Origin: Ectobacillus antri
GTDB lineage: Bacteria; Bacillota; Bacilli; Bacillales; Bacillaceae_G
Assembly: GCF_003852715.1 (NCBI RefSeq)
Contig: NZ_RIAV01000008.1
Location: 1 to 64,000 of the forward strand
Direction of reading: 5' to 3'
DNA: 64,000 nt
The notes under the pieces are model-generated. The model was not told the origin of the DNA. It did no database searches and saw only the letters and a program-made list of their open reading frames with translations. Made by a program: the position numbers and the translations under genes. Within the stretch, counting starts at the first letter, position 1; each line of letters starts with the position of its first letter. Positions 52,033 through 60,378 of the stretch are shown here, piece after piece.

Positions 52033-52852
52033 GACGGTAATCTGGACGATTGCAAAAAAAGACATGAAGGCCATTACGTCCAATAGTCAGATTTGGCTGG
52101 GGATGGTTCTGTTGCCGCTTATTGTATGCGTCATTTTGCCGCTTGTATTAACCCTAACGGCGAAATACGCACCCATTGATAAAGATATTGAAATGTTTGT
52201 GAAAACGATTATGGGCGCTTTACCGCAAGGTGAAACAAGGCAGATGCTAGAAGAATTACCGAGTATGAATCATCAAATTGTATATGTGATGACAAATTAT
52301 ATGCTTGGTTCCTTGTTTTTGTTGATTCCGTGTCTTAACGCCATGATGGTCGCCGCCAACAGCTTTGTAGGCGAAAAGGAACGTCGTACACTAGAGAGTC
52401 TTTTGTTTGCGCCAATTAGAATAAAGGAGCTATTTATCGGAAAAGTGTTGTCTGCATTCATTCCGGCAGTTTTGATTTCCTTTGTAAGCTTTCTGTTATT
52501 CGGTATAGTCATTACATTGGCGACGATAGGTATGTTTGAATCGCGTATCTTTCCAAATGCAAATTGGCTGCTCCTTGTATTTTGGGTAGCACCCCTTGTT
52601 GCTTTGCTAACAATTTTAATTAACGTATTAATATCGGCACGTGTACAAAGTTTTCAGGCAGCACAGCAGCTCGGTAGTACTGTTGTCATTCCGATCATTG
52701 CTTTAGTTGTTGCACAGGCGACTGGACTATTACTATTGAATCCCGTCATATTATTCATTATAGGAGTGGTTTTATTGGTCGGAAATATCTTTGTATTAAA
52801 TAAAATTGCCAAGTACAACAATCGAAATACCTTATTTGAAAAACAAATGTGA
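52025..52852 (+). CDS. ABC-2 exporter permease
   Basis: 275 aa, six helices, EKERRTLESLLFAPIRIKEL is the ABC-2 cytoplasmic signature (NatB-like). Head WTIAKKDMKAITSNSQIW. ATG after AGGAGGGG. Forms the membrane part of the exporter with the preceding gene; the pair resembles NatAB-type sodium or drug exporters. Confidence 0.9.
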   Translation: MNRTVIWTIAKKDMKAITSNSQIWLGMVLLPLIVCVILPLVLTLTAKYAPIDKDIEMFVKTIMGALPQGETRQMLEELPSMNHQIVYVMTNYMLGSLFLLIPCLNAMMVAANSFVGEKERRTLESLLFAPIRIKELFIGKVLSAFIPAVLISFVSFLLFGIVITLATIGMFESRIFPNANWLLLVFWVAPLVALLTILINVLISARVQSFQAAQQLGSTVVIPIIALVVAQATGLLLLNPVILFIIGVVLLVGNIFVLNKIAKYNNRNTLFEKQM

Positions 52853-52868
52853 GCAGGTTGTTTGCTAC

Positions 52869-52904
52869 AAAATAAAAAAGCCATCGTTTGGCTTTTTTAT
52901 TTTG
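52869..52904. terminator. bidirectional terminator
   Basis: aaaataaaaaagcca-tcgt-ttggcttttttatttt. Confidence 0.85.
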
Positions 52905-53748
52905 TATTTGGATACATTGCAAAAAACTCATCTATATAAGCAATGAATTCATCAGGTTTTTGACGAAATGGTGCATGAAAGCCTTCTTCAATAATGCGCA
53001 GCTCGCTGTTTGGAAGCAAGCGATCATATGTTTCGCCATCCTGCCATGGCACGCTGCTGTCTTTTCGCCCCCAAACAATGAGGGTTGGAACAGTAAGCTC
53101 TTTTGCGGGAATTTGCAGACGGCGGGAACGTTGTTTATGAAGCTCGATATGATGGGCATTATCGTTACGATTATTGCGAACCTGATTCAAATCATATGCT
53201 TTCATATCAGAAACAGTAGTAAGCTCGGTGCTGAGATTCGGTTTTTTACTGCCTTTTCCTGTAGTAAGTGTTTCGACTCCTGGTGCATCAGATAAAATCA
53301 GATGAGTTACCGCTTCTGGATAAAGGTAGCTTAAATTCATAACAATCTCACCGCCCATAGAGTGTCCAAGAGTTGAAAATTTCACGTACCCTAATTTAAA
53401 CATAAGTTTATAATATATATTTGCTTGTGCAGGAAAGGAGTAGCGGAAGTCAATTGGCTTAGAAGATCTTCCAAACCCTAATATATCAACAGAAATAATG
53501 GTAAAACGCTTTGCCAAAGCGGGGTAAATTTTTTTGAAGCCGTCAGATGAGCCTCCGTAGCCATGAAGCATTAAAAGCGGCGGCTTGTCGTCCCCAATTT
53601 TCTTAAAGTAAATCGTTTGTCCATCAATGTCCATCATTTTCTCTTCTATCCTAAAGGTTTCCGGGGGTTGTTTGATGCTAGGAGTGGAAGGCGGTGTTTT
53701 ACAGCCTACCATCAGTAAGAGACACAATCCAATCAACCATTTTTTCAC
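52897..53748 (-). CDS. lipoprotein alpha/beta-hydrolase
   Basis: 283 aa. Signal peptide with lipobox LMVGC, then an alpha/beta-hydrolase: oxyanion HGYGG, nucleophile LGHSMGGE (about 127-134), acid in VWGRKDSSVP, His in EGFHAPFRQKP. GTG at 53748 is best spaced from GAGGTGA; the GTG three codons earlier overlaps it. Surface-tethered esterase or lipase; substrate unknown. Confidence 0.88.
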   Translation of the reverse strand: MKKWLIGLCLLLMVGCKTPPSTPSIKQPPETFRIEEKMMDIDGQTIYFKKIGDDKPPLLMLHGYGGSSDGFKKIYPALAKRFTIISVDILGFGRSSKPIDFRYSFPAQANIYYKLMFKLGYVKFSTLGHSMGGEIVMNLSYLYPEAVTHLILSDAPGVETLTTGKGSKKPNLSTELTTVSDMKAYDLNQVRNNRNDNAHHIELHKQRSRRLQIPAKELTVPTLIVWGRKDSSVPWQDGETYDRLLPNSELRIIEEGFHAPFRQKPDEFIAYIDEFFAMYPNTK

Positions 53749-53877
53749 AAACTTCACCTCGTGTACACAATATAATTAGCTACAGTTTAGCAGTAAAACA
53801 GGTATGTAAACAAATTTCAGGTTTTAAATGTTTCTTTTTTCTTAGACTGTGCTAAAGCCTAATGTTGATTATTTTCA

Positions 53878-54024
53878 CTTGTTGATGGGAGTAAAGGGGT
53901 CGAGACTCCTGCGGACAAAATGAGTCAAAGGGAGACCCCGCAGGCGCATAGCGCTGAGGAGGTCCCTGACTCCCCGCGGAAAGCGAGCATCTGTAACGGA
54001 AATCAGCAGCAAGCTTTAACGGAG
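53878..54024 (+). repeat. GC-rich mosaic intergenic repeat, best-preserved copy
   Basis: Contains gactcctgcgg, gagaccccgcaggcgcatag, gaggaggtccctgactcccc, gcggaaagcgagcatctgta and a closing cggaaatcagc arm. Inverted and shortened relatives lie at 2286-2406 and 56757-56835. It is far richer in GC than the flanks, has several internal complementary blocks, and no ORF. Similar elements are widespread in Bacillaceae intergenic DNA. Confidence 0.7.
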
Positions 54025-54226
54025 CCTTTCCTTAAGAAACTCTTAAGAAATTCCCTAAATAGATATTAAGATTTATCTCTTACACTACATACATGGTGTT
54101 GCTTTAAAAGTAACTTGATAGCGACGCGTGATACACAATTAATAATGTGCTGTTCTAGAAAGAGGTGTTTAGCAAAATATGGAGAATTAAAGATAGGTTG
54201 TCGAAAAAAGAAGGGAGAAATTATCT

Positions 54227-54688
54227 ATGCAATTATCGCTGCAACCTATGACGAAAGAGACATTTCAAGTATTTTTACAGGAAGAAATTCAAAGCTACGC
54301 CCAAAGTATTGCCAAAAGCATGTTGTTGACGGAGGAGCAAGCTTTGCAGCGCTCGAAAGAACAAATCAATAAGTTATTACCAGATGGCCACCTGACAAAG
54401 CATCATTATTTATTTGATGTAGTGGGTGAAAAACAGGTTGGGAATGTATGGGTTTTTCTGGATCAAGAGAAAAAAAGAGCGTTTTTATACAACATTCGAT
54501 TAGTAGAAGAAGAACGGGGAAAAGGTTATGGCCGCATGACCATGACTTTGCTAGAAGAATGGGTAAAAGAACAAGGTATGATGCATTTAGCGCTACATGT
54601 GTTTTCTTATAACACGGTTGCTCGTAATTTGTATGAAAGCCTTGGTTTTGAAGTAGCAAGTTTAAATATGTTAAAGACATTGTCGTAA
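54227..54688 (+). CDS. GNAT acetyltransferase
   Basis: 153 aa complete GNAT: acetyl-CoA loop EERGKGYGRMTM (about 96-107), FLYNIRLV strand before it and SYNTVARNLYESLGFEV at the end. ATG after AGGGAGA. Lies 20 nt before an ABC exporter gene and is likely cotranscribed; substrate unknown. Confidence 0.88.
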   Translation: MQLSLQPMTKETFQVFLQEEIQSYAQSIAKSMLLTEEQALQRSKEQINKLLPDGHLTKHHYLFDVVGEKQVGNVWVFLDQEKKRAFLYNIRLVEEERGKGYGRMTMTLLEEWVKEQGMMHLALHVFSYNTVARNLYESLGFEVASLNMLKTLS

Positions 54689-54707
54689 ATAGAAGGGAGT
54701 AGTATGC

Positions 54708-55400
54708 ATGATTGAAATGAAACATATATCACATTCTTTTCGCATTGGAAGAAAAGGAAAAGAACAAATCATTTCTGTATTACGAGAGGTTTCGTTAACG
54801 ATACATAAAGGTGAAGTTGTGACGATTGTCGGCAAAAGTGGATCGGGGAAATCGACCCTGCTAAATTTACTTTCCGGATTTATTTCTCCTGATACGGGTT
54901 CTATTCGCATTGACGGGACAGATGTGACGAAGTTTAATGAAAAGCAGTGGGCCAAGTTTCGTTTGGACCATTTTGGTTTTATCTTTCAAAATTTTCAGTT
55001 GATCCCTGGTTTAACCGCCTATGAAAATATTGAATTACCGCTTACATTAAAAGGGATGACAAATCGAAAGGAACGTGTAACCGAAATTTTAGAACGTGTC
55101 GGTTTGACGGAGGTACAAGATCATTTTCCAAACGAACTTTCAGGCGGACAGCAACAGCGTGTTAGTATTGCTCGTGCACTTGTGACAAAGCCATCTATCA
55201 TTTTTGCAGATGAACCGACGGGCAGTTTGGACTCTGAAACGGAGAAAGAGATTTTAAAGCTCATTCGCGAGTTAAATGAAGAACAAGACATTACATTTGT
55301 CATGATTACTCATGATGAAGAAGTAGCGTCTATTGGACATCGCAAGTTGCATTTGGCTGACGGTCAGCTTGTAAAGGAGGGTGTTCTTCTTGAAGCTTAA
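54708..55400 (+). CDS. MacB/LolD-type ABC exporter ATPase
   Basis: 230 aa. Walker A GKSGSGKST (about 42-50), Q-loop FQNFQLIPGLTAYENIELPL (the LolD/MacB signature), LSGGQQQRVSIARAL, Walker B IIFADEPTGSLD, H-loop. Head RIGRKGKEQIISVLREVSL. Pairs with the FtsX-like permease that follows, overlapping it. Confidence 0.92.
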   Translation: MIEMKHISHSFRIGRKGKEQIISVLREVSLTIHKGEVVTIVGKSGSGKSTLLNLLSGFISPDTGSIRIDGTDVTKFNEKQWAKFRLDHFGFIFQNFQLIPGLTAYENIELPLTLKGMTNRKERVTEILERVGLTEVQDHFPNELSGGQQQRVSIARALVTKPSIIFADEPTGSLDSETEKEILKLIRELNEEQDITFVMITHDEEVASIGHRKLHLADGQLVKEGVLLEA

Positions 55401-56688
55401 AGATCAGTTAGCATTTGCCGGTAAAAATATGAAGAAAAACAAATTACGTTTATTTATGACGATTTTTGCGACAACTATTGGATGTGCTTTTTTAGTTGTG
55501 CTAGCATCCATCGGATTCGGGATTCAAAAGAGTGCCACACAGGAAATGCTTTCAACGCAAACCTTAACAGAAGTTAGTATACATGGTAAACAAGATGGTG
55601 GTACGTTTACGCAGGCAGATTTGGATGTATTACGAGCTACAGAAAATATAAAAGCAACTGTATTTAGAGAAGAATTTATGGGGGCAACAGAAGTGCAATG
55701 GGAAAGTCGTACTGGTTTTATGCCCGTTCGATTTTCGGATATGAAAGAAGAAAAAAAATCCAATCTCGAGCTTTCACAAGGAAGGCTGCCAGAAGCAGCA
55801 GATGAAGTAATTGTTGGATACAATTTTGGCAAAGCTTTATTAAGCGAAGAGGAACGAAAAGCGTTAGAAACTCCTATGTCAGAAAAGCCTGTACAGCCTG
55901 AGGGGTATACAGGTGAGTTGCTCAATAAAAGTTTTACTCTGACTATAAAGAATCCAAAAGAAGGTACTGAAGATAAAAAAGAATATAAGCTACGTGTTGT
56001 AGGGATAGGAAAAAAACCAGCCAAAGATTGGATGCAGGATGATGCAATCTTGTTACCTGATACAGCAAAAACTGATATTCTATCGTTTCTCCAAAGCAAA
56101 GGAGTTACAGAACAAGAGTTATTTATGCCGAACTATAAGCTGTATGCAACATCTGTGGATAAGGTGCAGGGCATTACGGAGAGCTTAAAGGAAAAGGGCT
56201 TTTATGTATACTCTGTCAGTGAAGAGCTGGATCAAATGAACCTGTATTTCACTATTTTTAAAATCGGTCTGATTTTTATTGGTACCATTGCTGTTTTAAT
56301 TGCTTCTATCGGCATTTTCAATACAATGACAATGGCCGTTACTGAAAGAACGCAAGAAATTGGAATTATGAAGTCTTTGGGTGCTGATCCTGGTTTAATT
56401 CGTAGATTATTTTTAATGGAAAGTGCGTTTATCGGTATCGTTGGATCATTATTTGGTATTTTGATTGCGTATGCGGTAAGCTGGAGCGTGAATACACTTT
56501 TACCCATCGTGTTACGACAGCTCGGTGAAGCACAAGGAGAAATTGATTTTACGTTATCTTATATTCCAATGAGTCTTGTTTTAATTGCAGTAGGAATTAG
56601 TTTATTTGTTGCGCTGGTTTCCGGATTCCGTCCGGCCCTAAAGGCAACACGCATTAACGTACTGGCTGCGCTTCGCCGTGACTTATAG
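55390..56688 (+). CDS. MacB/FtsX-type ABC permease
   Basis: 432 aa. One N-terminal helix (about 20-40), a large extracytoplasmic domain (about 45-275), then three helices with MTMAVTERTQEIGIMKSLGA, the FtsX/MacB signature, and the end FRPALKATRINVLAALR. TTG start after AAGGAGGG; its first codons lie inside the ATPase gene. Likely exports a peptide, lipid or antibiotic. Confidence 0.92.
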   Translation: MKLKDQLAFAGKNMKKNKLRLFMTIFATTIGCAFLVVLASIGFGIQKSATQEMLSTQTLTEVSIHGKQDGGTFTQADLDVLRATENIKATVFREEFMGATEVQWESRTGFMPVRFSDMKEEKKSNLELSQGRLPEAADEVIVGYNFGKALLSEEERKALETPMSEKPVQPEGYTGELLNKSFTLTIKNPKEGTEDKKEYKLRVVGIGKKPAKDWMQDDAILLPDTAKTDILSFLQSKGVTEQELFMPNYKLYATSVDKVQGITESLKEKGFYVYSVSEELDQMNLYFTIFKIGLIFIGTIAVLIASIGIFNTMTMAVTERTQEIGIMKSLGADPGLIRRLFLMESAFIGIVGSLFGILIAYAVSWSVNTLLPIVLRQLGEAQGEIDFTLSYIPMSLVLIAVGISLFVALVSGFRPALKATRINVLAALRRDL

Positions 56689-56693
56689 TAACT

Positions 56694-56722
56694 AACCGCC
56701 TCGTAACAGGAGGCGGTTTTTC
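56694..56722 (+). terminator. terminator of the MacB-type operon
   Basis: aaccgcct-cgtaac-aggaggcggttttt. Confidence 0.85.
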
Positions 56723-56756
56723 TATTAGGCTGTTTTCGCAAACTTTGTTGCGATGT

Positions 56757-56835
56757 AACAAGTAGTCGGGAGTGGTTGATTTCCGCTCGGGGTTGCTCGC
56801 TTTCCGCGGGAGTCTCGCACCTTCCGCTCCAACCA
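56757..56835 (-). repeat. GC-rich mosaic intergenic repeat, internally deleted copy
   Basis: gtggttgatttccgct, gctcgctttccgcgggagtc and the closing accttccgctccaacca are the two outer arms of the element at 53878-54024 in inverted orientation; the central accccgcag/gaggagg block is missing. It separates the MacB-type operon from the type IV secretion operon. Confidence 0.7.
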
Positions 56836-57096
56836 ACCTGAAACAAAGAAACCTATATGAAAATAACAATCTTTTAGAAATGAGCCTTCTATTATAAGCG
56901 TAAGAAAGAGGAAGGACAATTCGCTTAATATGTACAGTTTTATAAGATACGAACACTCGTTTGTTAAACATACCATACTTGCTTCTGTCTATTCGAATAC
57001 AGTTAACATAATAATATTATTGAATAAAGATGTTACTAGTTTTCTATCATAGAAAGTTATGTCGAGATTTTACGAAAAGAAGCTGTGCTATAAAAG

Positions 57097-57125
57097 TTGT
57101 CTTTGTGGACTGACATGGATATACA
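57097..57125 (+). promoter_or_regulatory. candidate sigma-A promoter of the type IV secretion operon
   Basis: TTGTCT (57097-57102), 17 nt, TATACA (57120-57125), giving a leader of about 38 nt to the ribbon-helix-helix gene. Confidence 0.45.
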
Positions 57126-57169
57126 TAGAGGAAGAAAGGAAGATTTCTTATAAAGAAGGGTGAACACGC

Positions 57170-57337
57170 ATGAAACAGGAGGAAACGAAAAAATTGAATG
57201 CGGAAATCCCAATTGAGCTGAAAAAACGGCTTGATGTGTATTGCAGTTTGCATGATCGCTTTATTTATCATGTTGTAGCCCGTGCTTTGGAGGAGTATTT
57301 GGATAAGCATACCCTGCCGAAAGGAGAACAGCAATGA
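57170..57337 (+). CDS. ribbon-helix-helix (CopG-like) protein heading the operon (55 aa)
   Basis: Reads MKQEETKKLNAEIPIELKKR, then LDVYCSLHDRFIYHVVARAL and EEYLDKHTLPKGEQQ: an N-terminal beta strand (LNAEIP), helix ELKKRLDVYCSLH, turn, helix HVVARALEEYL. Such dimers bind operators and usually repress their own operon. ATG after GAAGGGTGA; the stop overlaps the next gene's ATG (ATGA), so it is coupled to the secretion genes and is probably their regulator. Confidence 0.75.
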   Translation: MKQEETKKLNAEIPIELKKRLDVYCSLHDRFIYHVVARALEEYLDKHTLPKGEQQ

Positions 57338-57648
57338 ATACGTATCTGCGTTTACTAGTGTTTATAGTTTTATTTTGTATTGCATTGGTTCCTCAGTCGG
57401 TATGGGCTGCAGATGATCCTACCACAATTGTAAAAAATGTTGCGAATGGTCTTATTAATTTCTTTATGGTGGTTGCTCCATCTATTGGAACAGCAGCTAT
57501 TATGGCAATGGGTGTGATGTACACGATGTCCACTTCTTCTGGAAAAAAAGGGGAGTACAAAAAAGGAATGAAAGATACGTTGATTATTGTTGCTGTTGTG
57601 ATGAGTGCTGGTGTCATTATGAAGTGGTTCTTAAGTTTACTTGGGTGA
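57334..57648 (+). CDS. VirB2/TrbC-like pilin or pore subunit
   Basis: 104 aa. Signal peptide cut at AWA-ADDP (about 26), then two hydrophobic helices (about 42-66 and 80-102) separated by a basic SGKKGEYKKG loop: the VirB2-type prepilin layout of Gram-positive T4SS. Ribosome site AAAGGAGA lies within the preceding gene. Confidence 0.8.
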   Translation: MNTYLRLLVFIVLFCIALVPQSVWAADDPTTIVKNVANGLINFFMVVAPSIGTAAIMAMGVMYTMSTSSGKKGEYKKGMKDTLIIVAVVMSAGVIMKWFLSLLG

Positions 57649-57652
57649 CAGA

Positions 57653-58027
57653 ATGGAAGAGAAACAAGAGTATACCATTCCTGGAAATGTAAATGGCCAA
57701 TTTGAAGTGTTACCACATGTGACATTACGAGATTTACTTTGTTTTGTACCATCTCTCTTATTGGATATCCCAATATTTTTGATGCCAATCTCTATGTACA
57801 TTAAAATTCCGATTATTACAATTACACTTATGGTTTCAGCCGTTCTTGTATATGTAAGACCCGTTCGGGAGAACATTCCGTTTTGGCATCATGCACGGGA
57901 GTGTTTACGTTTTTTTAATAGACAACGAGTGTATTACTATCGAAAGGAGAGTGTATATGTGGAAACGGTGGAAACAACGCGGAAAGGAAGAGAGCGTCCA
58001 AAATCTCATTCCGGTTCGGGCGCTTGA
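57653..58027 (+). CDS. PrgI/VirB3-like inner-membrane T4SS subunit
   Basis: 124 aa. Two adjacent hydrophobic helices (about 31-48 and 52-73) after a soluble head EYTIPGNVNGQFEVLPHVTL, followed by the basic/aromatic FWHHARECLRFFNRQRVYYY, typical of PrgI/TcpE-type partners of VirB4. ATG 57653 lies just past the pilin stop, after GGGTGA. The C-terminal 24 codons overlap the next gene. Confidence 0.75.
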   Translation: MEEKQEYTIPGNVNGQFEVLPHVTLRDLLCFVPSLLLDIPIFLMPISMYIKIPIITITLMVSAVLVYVRPVRENIPFWHHARECLRFFNRQRVYYYRKESVYVETVETTRKGRERPKSHSGSGA

Positions 58028-58607
58028 TGGGGGCGTTATTGTAACTGAGGATTTTCGTCTTGTTCAACTCCTTCGCGTTTCTTCTTTCAACTTAGATTTA
58101 ATGAGTCATCGTGAATTAAATGAGACCATGCAAAAGTATGAGTTGTTTTTAAGGAGTTTATCATTTCCTCTGCAAACAGCCATTGTTTCACAGCCAGTGG
58201 ATATGGGAGGATATATTAAATCACTAGAAGGTAAACAAGCTGAGAGTACAATCAAGCAGGAGTTATTACAGGGATATATCGCATATGCAAAGGGAATGGA
58301 AACGAGTGCAGCTATTATTCAAAGACAGCGCTACGTAATGATGAGCGAATGCATAGAGGGTACAACGAAGGAGTGCTATGAGAAGGGGATGCTTGTACTT
58401 GAGCAAAAGAAAAAGCATGTGAAGACGGGCTTAGAAGAGATAGGTCTTATGGCACGAGAAGCCAATGACTTAGAAATTGCAAGATATCTTCATACCTTGT
58501 TTAATTACGAAGGGTCACAGCACAGTCCGATTGAACATATCTTTCATCCGTATACAACAGGGGGGAGCACATATGGTTTTTTCGGGCAAGAAGTTGTCAG
58601 AGCTTGA
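57957..58607 (+). CDS. TrsD-like T4SS protein (detached VirB4 N-domain)
   Basis: 216 aa soluble protein. ESVQNLIPVRALDGGVIVTE, then FRLVQLLRVSSFNLDLMSHR is the opening beta fold of VirB4/TrsD proteins (cf. TrsD in the staphylococcal plasmid pGO1, which also precedes the VirB4 gene). ATG after AAAGGAGAG, 71 nt inside the previous gene; its own end overlaps virB4 by 35 nt. Confidence 0.75.
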   Translation: MWKRWKQRGKEESVQNLIPVRALDGGVIVTEDFRLVQLLRVSSFNLDLMSHRELNETMQKYELFLRSLSFPLQTAIVSQPVDMGGYIKSLEGKQAESTIKQELLQGYIAYAKGMETSAAIIQRQRYVMMSECIEGTTKECYEKGMLVLEQKKKHVKTGLEEIGLMAREANDLEIARYLHTLFNYEGSQHSPIEHIFHPYTTGGSTYGFFGQEVVRA

Positions 58608-60378
58608 GTTATATATAGGAACATGCACAGATTTAAAAAATAAAATCGCGCCTGGGGTTGCTGAAGAGCAACGGGATTATATTATACTTGGCAACAATTA
58701 TGCACGCACTTTACTTGTTGTTGATTACCCTGGAAGTGTTCGTGGCAATTGGCTTACCAAATTATATCGCTTTTCAGGAAATATGAATATTAGTACACAT
58801 ATTGTACCAATTGCCAGCGATAAGATGATTCGTCATTTAAATCAATCTATAGAAGAGTATGAAGCAAGGCTGGATCAACCACTTTCCCCAGTTCGGCGTA
58901 AGGAAACGGAAAAGAAGAAGACAAGCGCAGAACATATGCTGGATATATTACTTGCACATAATCATAAAACGATTTTCCTCGTGCATACATATATCCACTT
59001 GCAGGCGATGAGTTTGGAAGAGCTAGAGCGATTGACAGAGCGGCTGCAGAGCATCATTTGGCAAACAGGTCTTTCAGTAGCACCGGCTAGAGACAATATG
59101 ATGCATGCGTTTAAAAGCGTACTCCCAATTTGTGACATTACTTTGCCACATTATACACATCAAAATATGCATGCCGCAGCCGTTTCTTCTATGCTTCCTT
59201 TTGATGAGAGCGAATTATTTATGCAAAGCGGTATCATTATGGGGCAAAACATGCATACCGATAACGTTGTGTTAGTTGATATGAATGATAAAAAAATGTT
59301 TCCGTCTCGGAATATGCTTATTTTAGGGACGACAGGAATGGGCAAAAGCTTTTTCATGCAAAAGCATCTGCTGCGGCAATGGGTACTTGAGCGAGAAGAT
59401 ACCCGCTTTTTTCTTATTGATCCTGAACGTGAATTTGCGCGTGTTGTAAAACAAATTGGCGGTCAAGTTATTCGGCTTAGCAATAATACCGAGCATGTTA
59501 TTAATCCGTTTCATATCTTACATGATATAACTGACGATGATATGCGTGGTAGTGTTTTATTTTTAAAGATGCAGCGATTAAAAATATTTTTTAAGCTTAT
59601 TTACCCAAATATGAGTGTACTCGAAAGTGCACTTTTGGAGAGAGCTTTGTTTGCTGTGTATAAACAATATGATATTACTGAACATACGCGGTTTGCAGGA
59701 AGGAATGCTAAGGATTTTCCAACGCTGAGCGACCTGTATCATCATATTGGAGAAGGGTATGAGCGCTTGCGGGATTTTCGGGAAATTTTACGAACGTATA
59801 CAGAAGGAACGAACGCCAAGCTTTTTAATGGTGCAACGAACGTTAACTTGCATAATTCGCTGATTTGTTTTGACATTCGTGATTTGCAACAGGACGGCGA
59901 TAGTCAACCGGTTGTCATGTTTCACGTATTGTCGTTTTTATGGGAGGAAATTACCCGTGATACGACAACACCTAAAAAGCTGTATGTAGATGAAGCACAT
60001 TTGCTGATGCGCAGTGAGAAAAGTGCGTTATTTTTACTAGATGTATATAAACGTATCCGTAAATATGAAGGAGAAGCTATCGTTGCTTCGCAGCAACCGA
60101 TTGATTTTCTAGGTGCAGCAGCCGGAAAGGCAATTTTAAACAACAGCATTGGTATGCTGCTCTTAGGACTACAAGATAATGATATCCGTGATTTAAAAGA
60201 GCATGATGTACTGCCGCTTTCGGAAGAAGAGGAAGCGATTATTGGTCGGCGGAAACAAGGAGAAGGCATTTATGTTGCCGGCAATCATCGTGTGTACATG
60301 AGAGTTGATGTCACACCGGAAGAGCTACGTGTCATAGATCCGCAACAATATGCAGAACGGTTTGGGAGTCATGCATGA
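58573..60378 (+). CDS. VirB4-type T4SS ATPase
   Basis: 601 aa. Walker A LILGTTGMGKSFFMQ (about 254-268), RFFLIDPEREFARVV, Walker B KKLYVDEAHLLM (about 470-481), motif SQQPIDFLG (Q of the RecA core) and LLLGLQDND. ATG after AGGGGGGAG. Supplies energy for assembly and transport. Lacks an N-terminal VirB3 fusion. Stop overlaps the next ATG. Confidence 0.93.
   Translation: MVFSGKKLSELELYIGTCTDLKNKIAPGVAEEQRDYIILGNNYARTLLVVDYPGSVRGNWLTKLYRFSGNMNISTHIVPIASDKMIRHLNQSIEEYEARLDQPLSPVRRKETEKKKTSAEHMLDILLAHNHKTIFLVHTYIHLQAMSLEELERLTERLQSIIWQTGLSVAPARDNMMHAFKSVLPICDITLPHYTHQNMHAAAVSSMLPFDESELFMQSGIIMGQNMHTDNVVLVDMNDKKMFPSRNMLILGTTGMGKSFFMQKHLLRQWVLEREDTRFFLIDPEREFARVVKQIGGQVIRLSNNTEHVINPFHILHDITDDDMRGSVLFLKMQRLKIFFKLIYPNMSVLESALLERALFAVYKQYDITEHTRFAGRNAKDFPTLSDLYHHIGEGYERLRDFREILRTYTEGTNAKLFNGATNVNLHNSLICFDIRDLQQDGDSQPVVMFHVLSFLWEEITRDTTTPKKLYVDEAHLLMRSEKSALFLLDVYKRIRKYEGEAIVASQQPIDFLGAAAGKAILNNSIGMLLLGLQDNDIRDLKEHDVLPLSEEEEAIIGRRKQGEGIYVAGNHRVYMRVDVTPEELRVIDPQQYAERFGSHA

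Noticed and set aside
53878-54024. Structured RNA or riboswitch in the gap before the GNAT gene
   Set aside because: The sequence is shared with two other intergenic sites in both orientations, so a mobile repeat explains it better than a gene-specific riboswitch.
54115-54372. 85-aa plus-strand frame before the GNAT gene
   Set aside because: No ribosome site, overlaps the GNAT gene that has one, unusual composition.
55524-56099. 191-aa antisense open frame
   Set aside because: Complement of the extracytoplasmic domain of the MacB-type permease; no start signal or family.
56726-57169. Possible attachment site or integrase remnant at the left edge of the secretion operon
   Set aside because: Only the GC-rich repeat and a promoter-like sequence were found; no direct repeat matching the right end and no integrase similarity in any frame.
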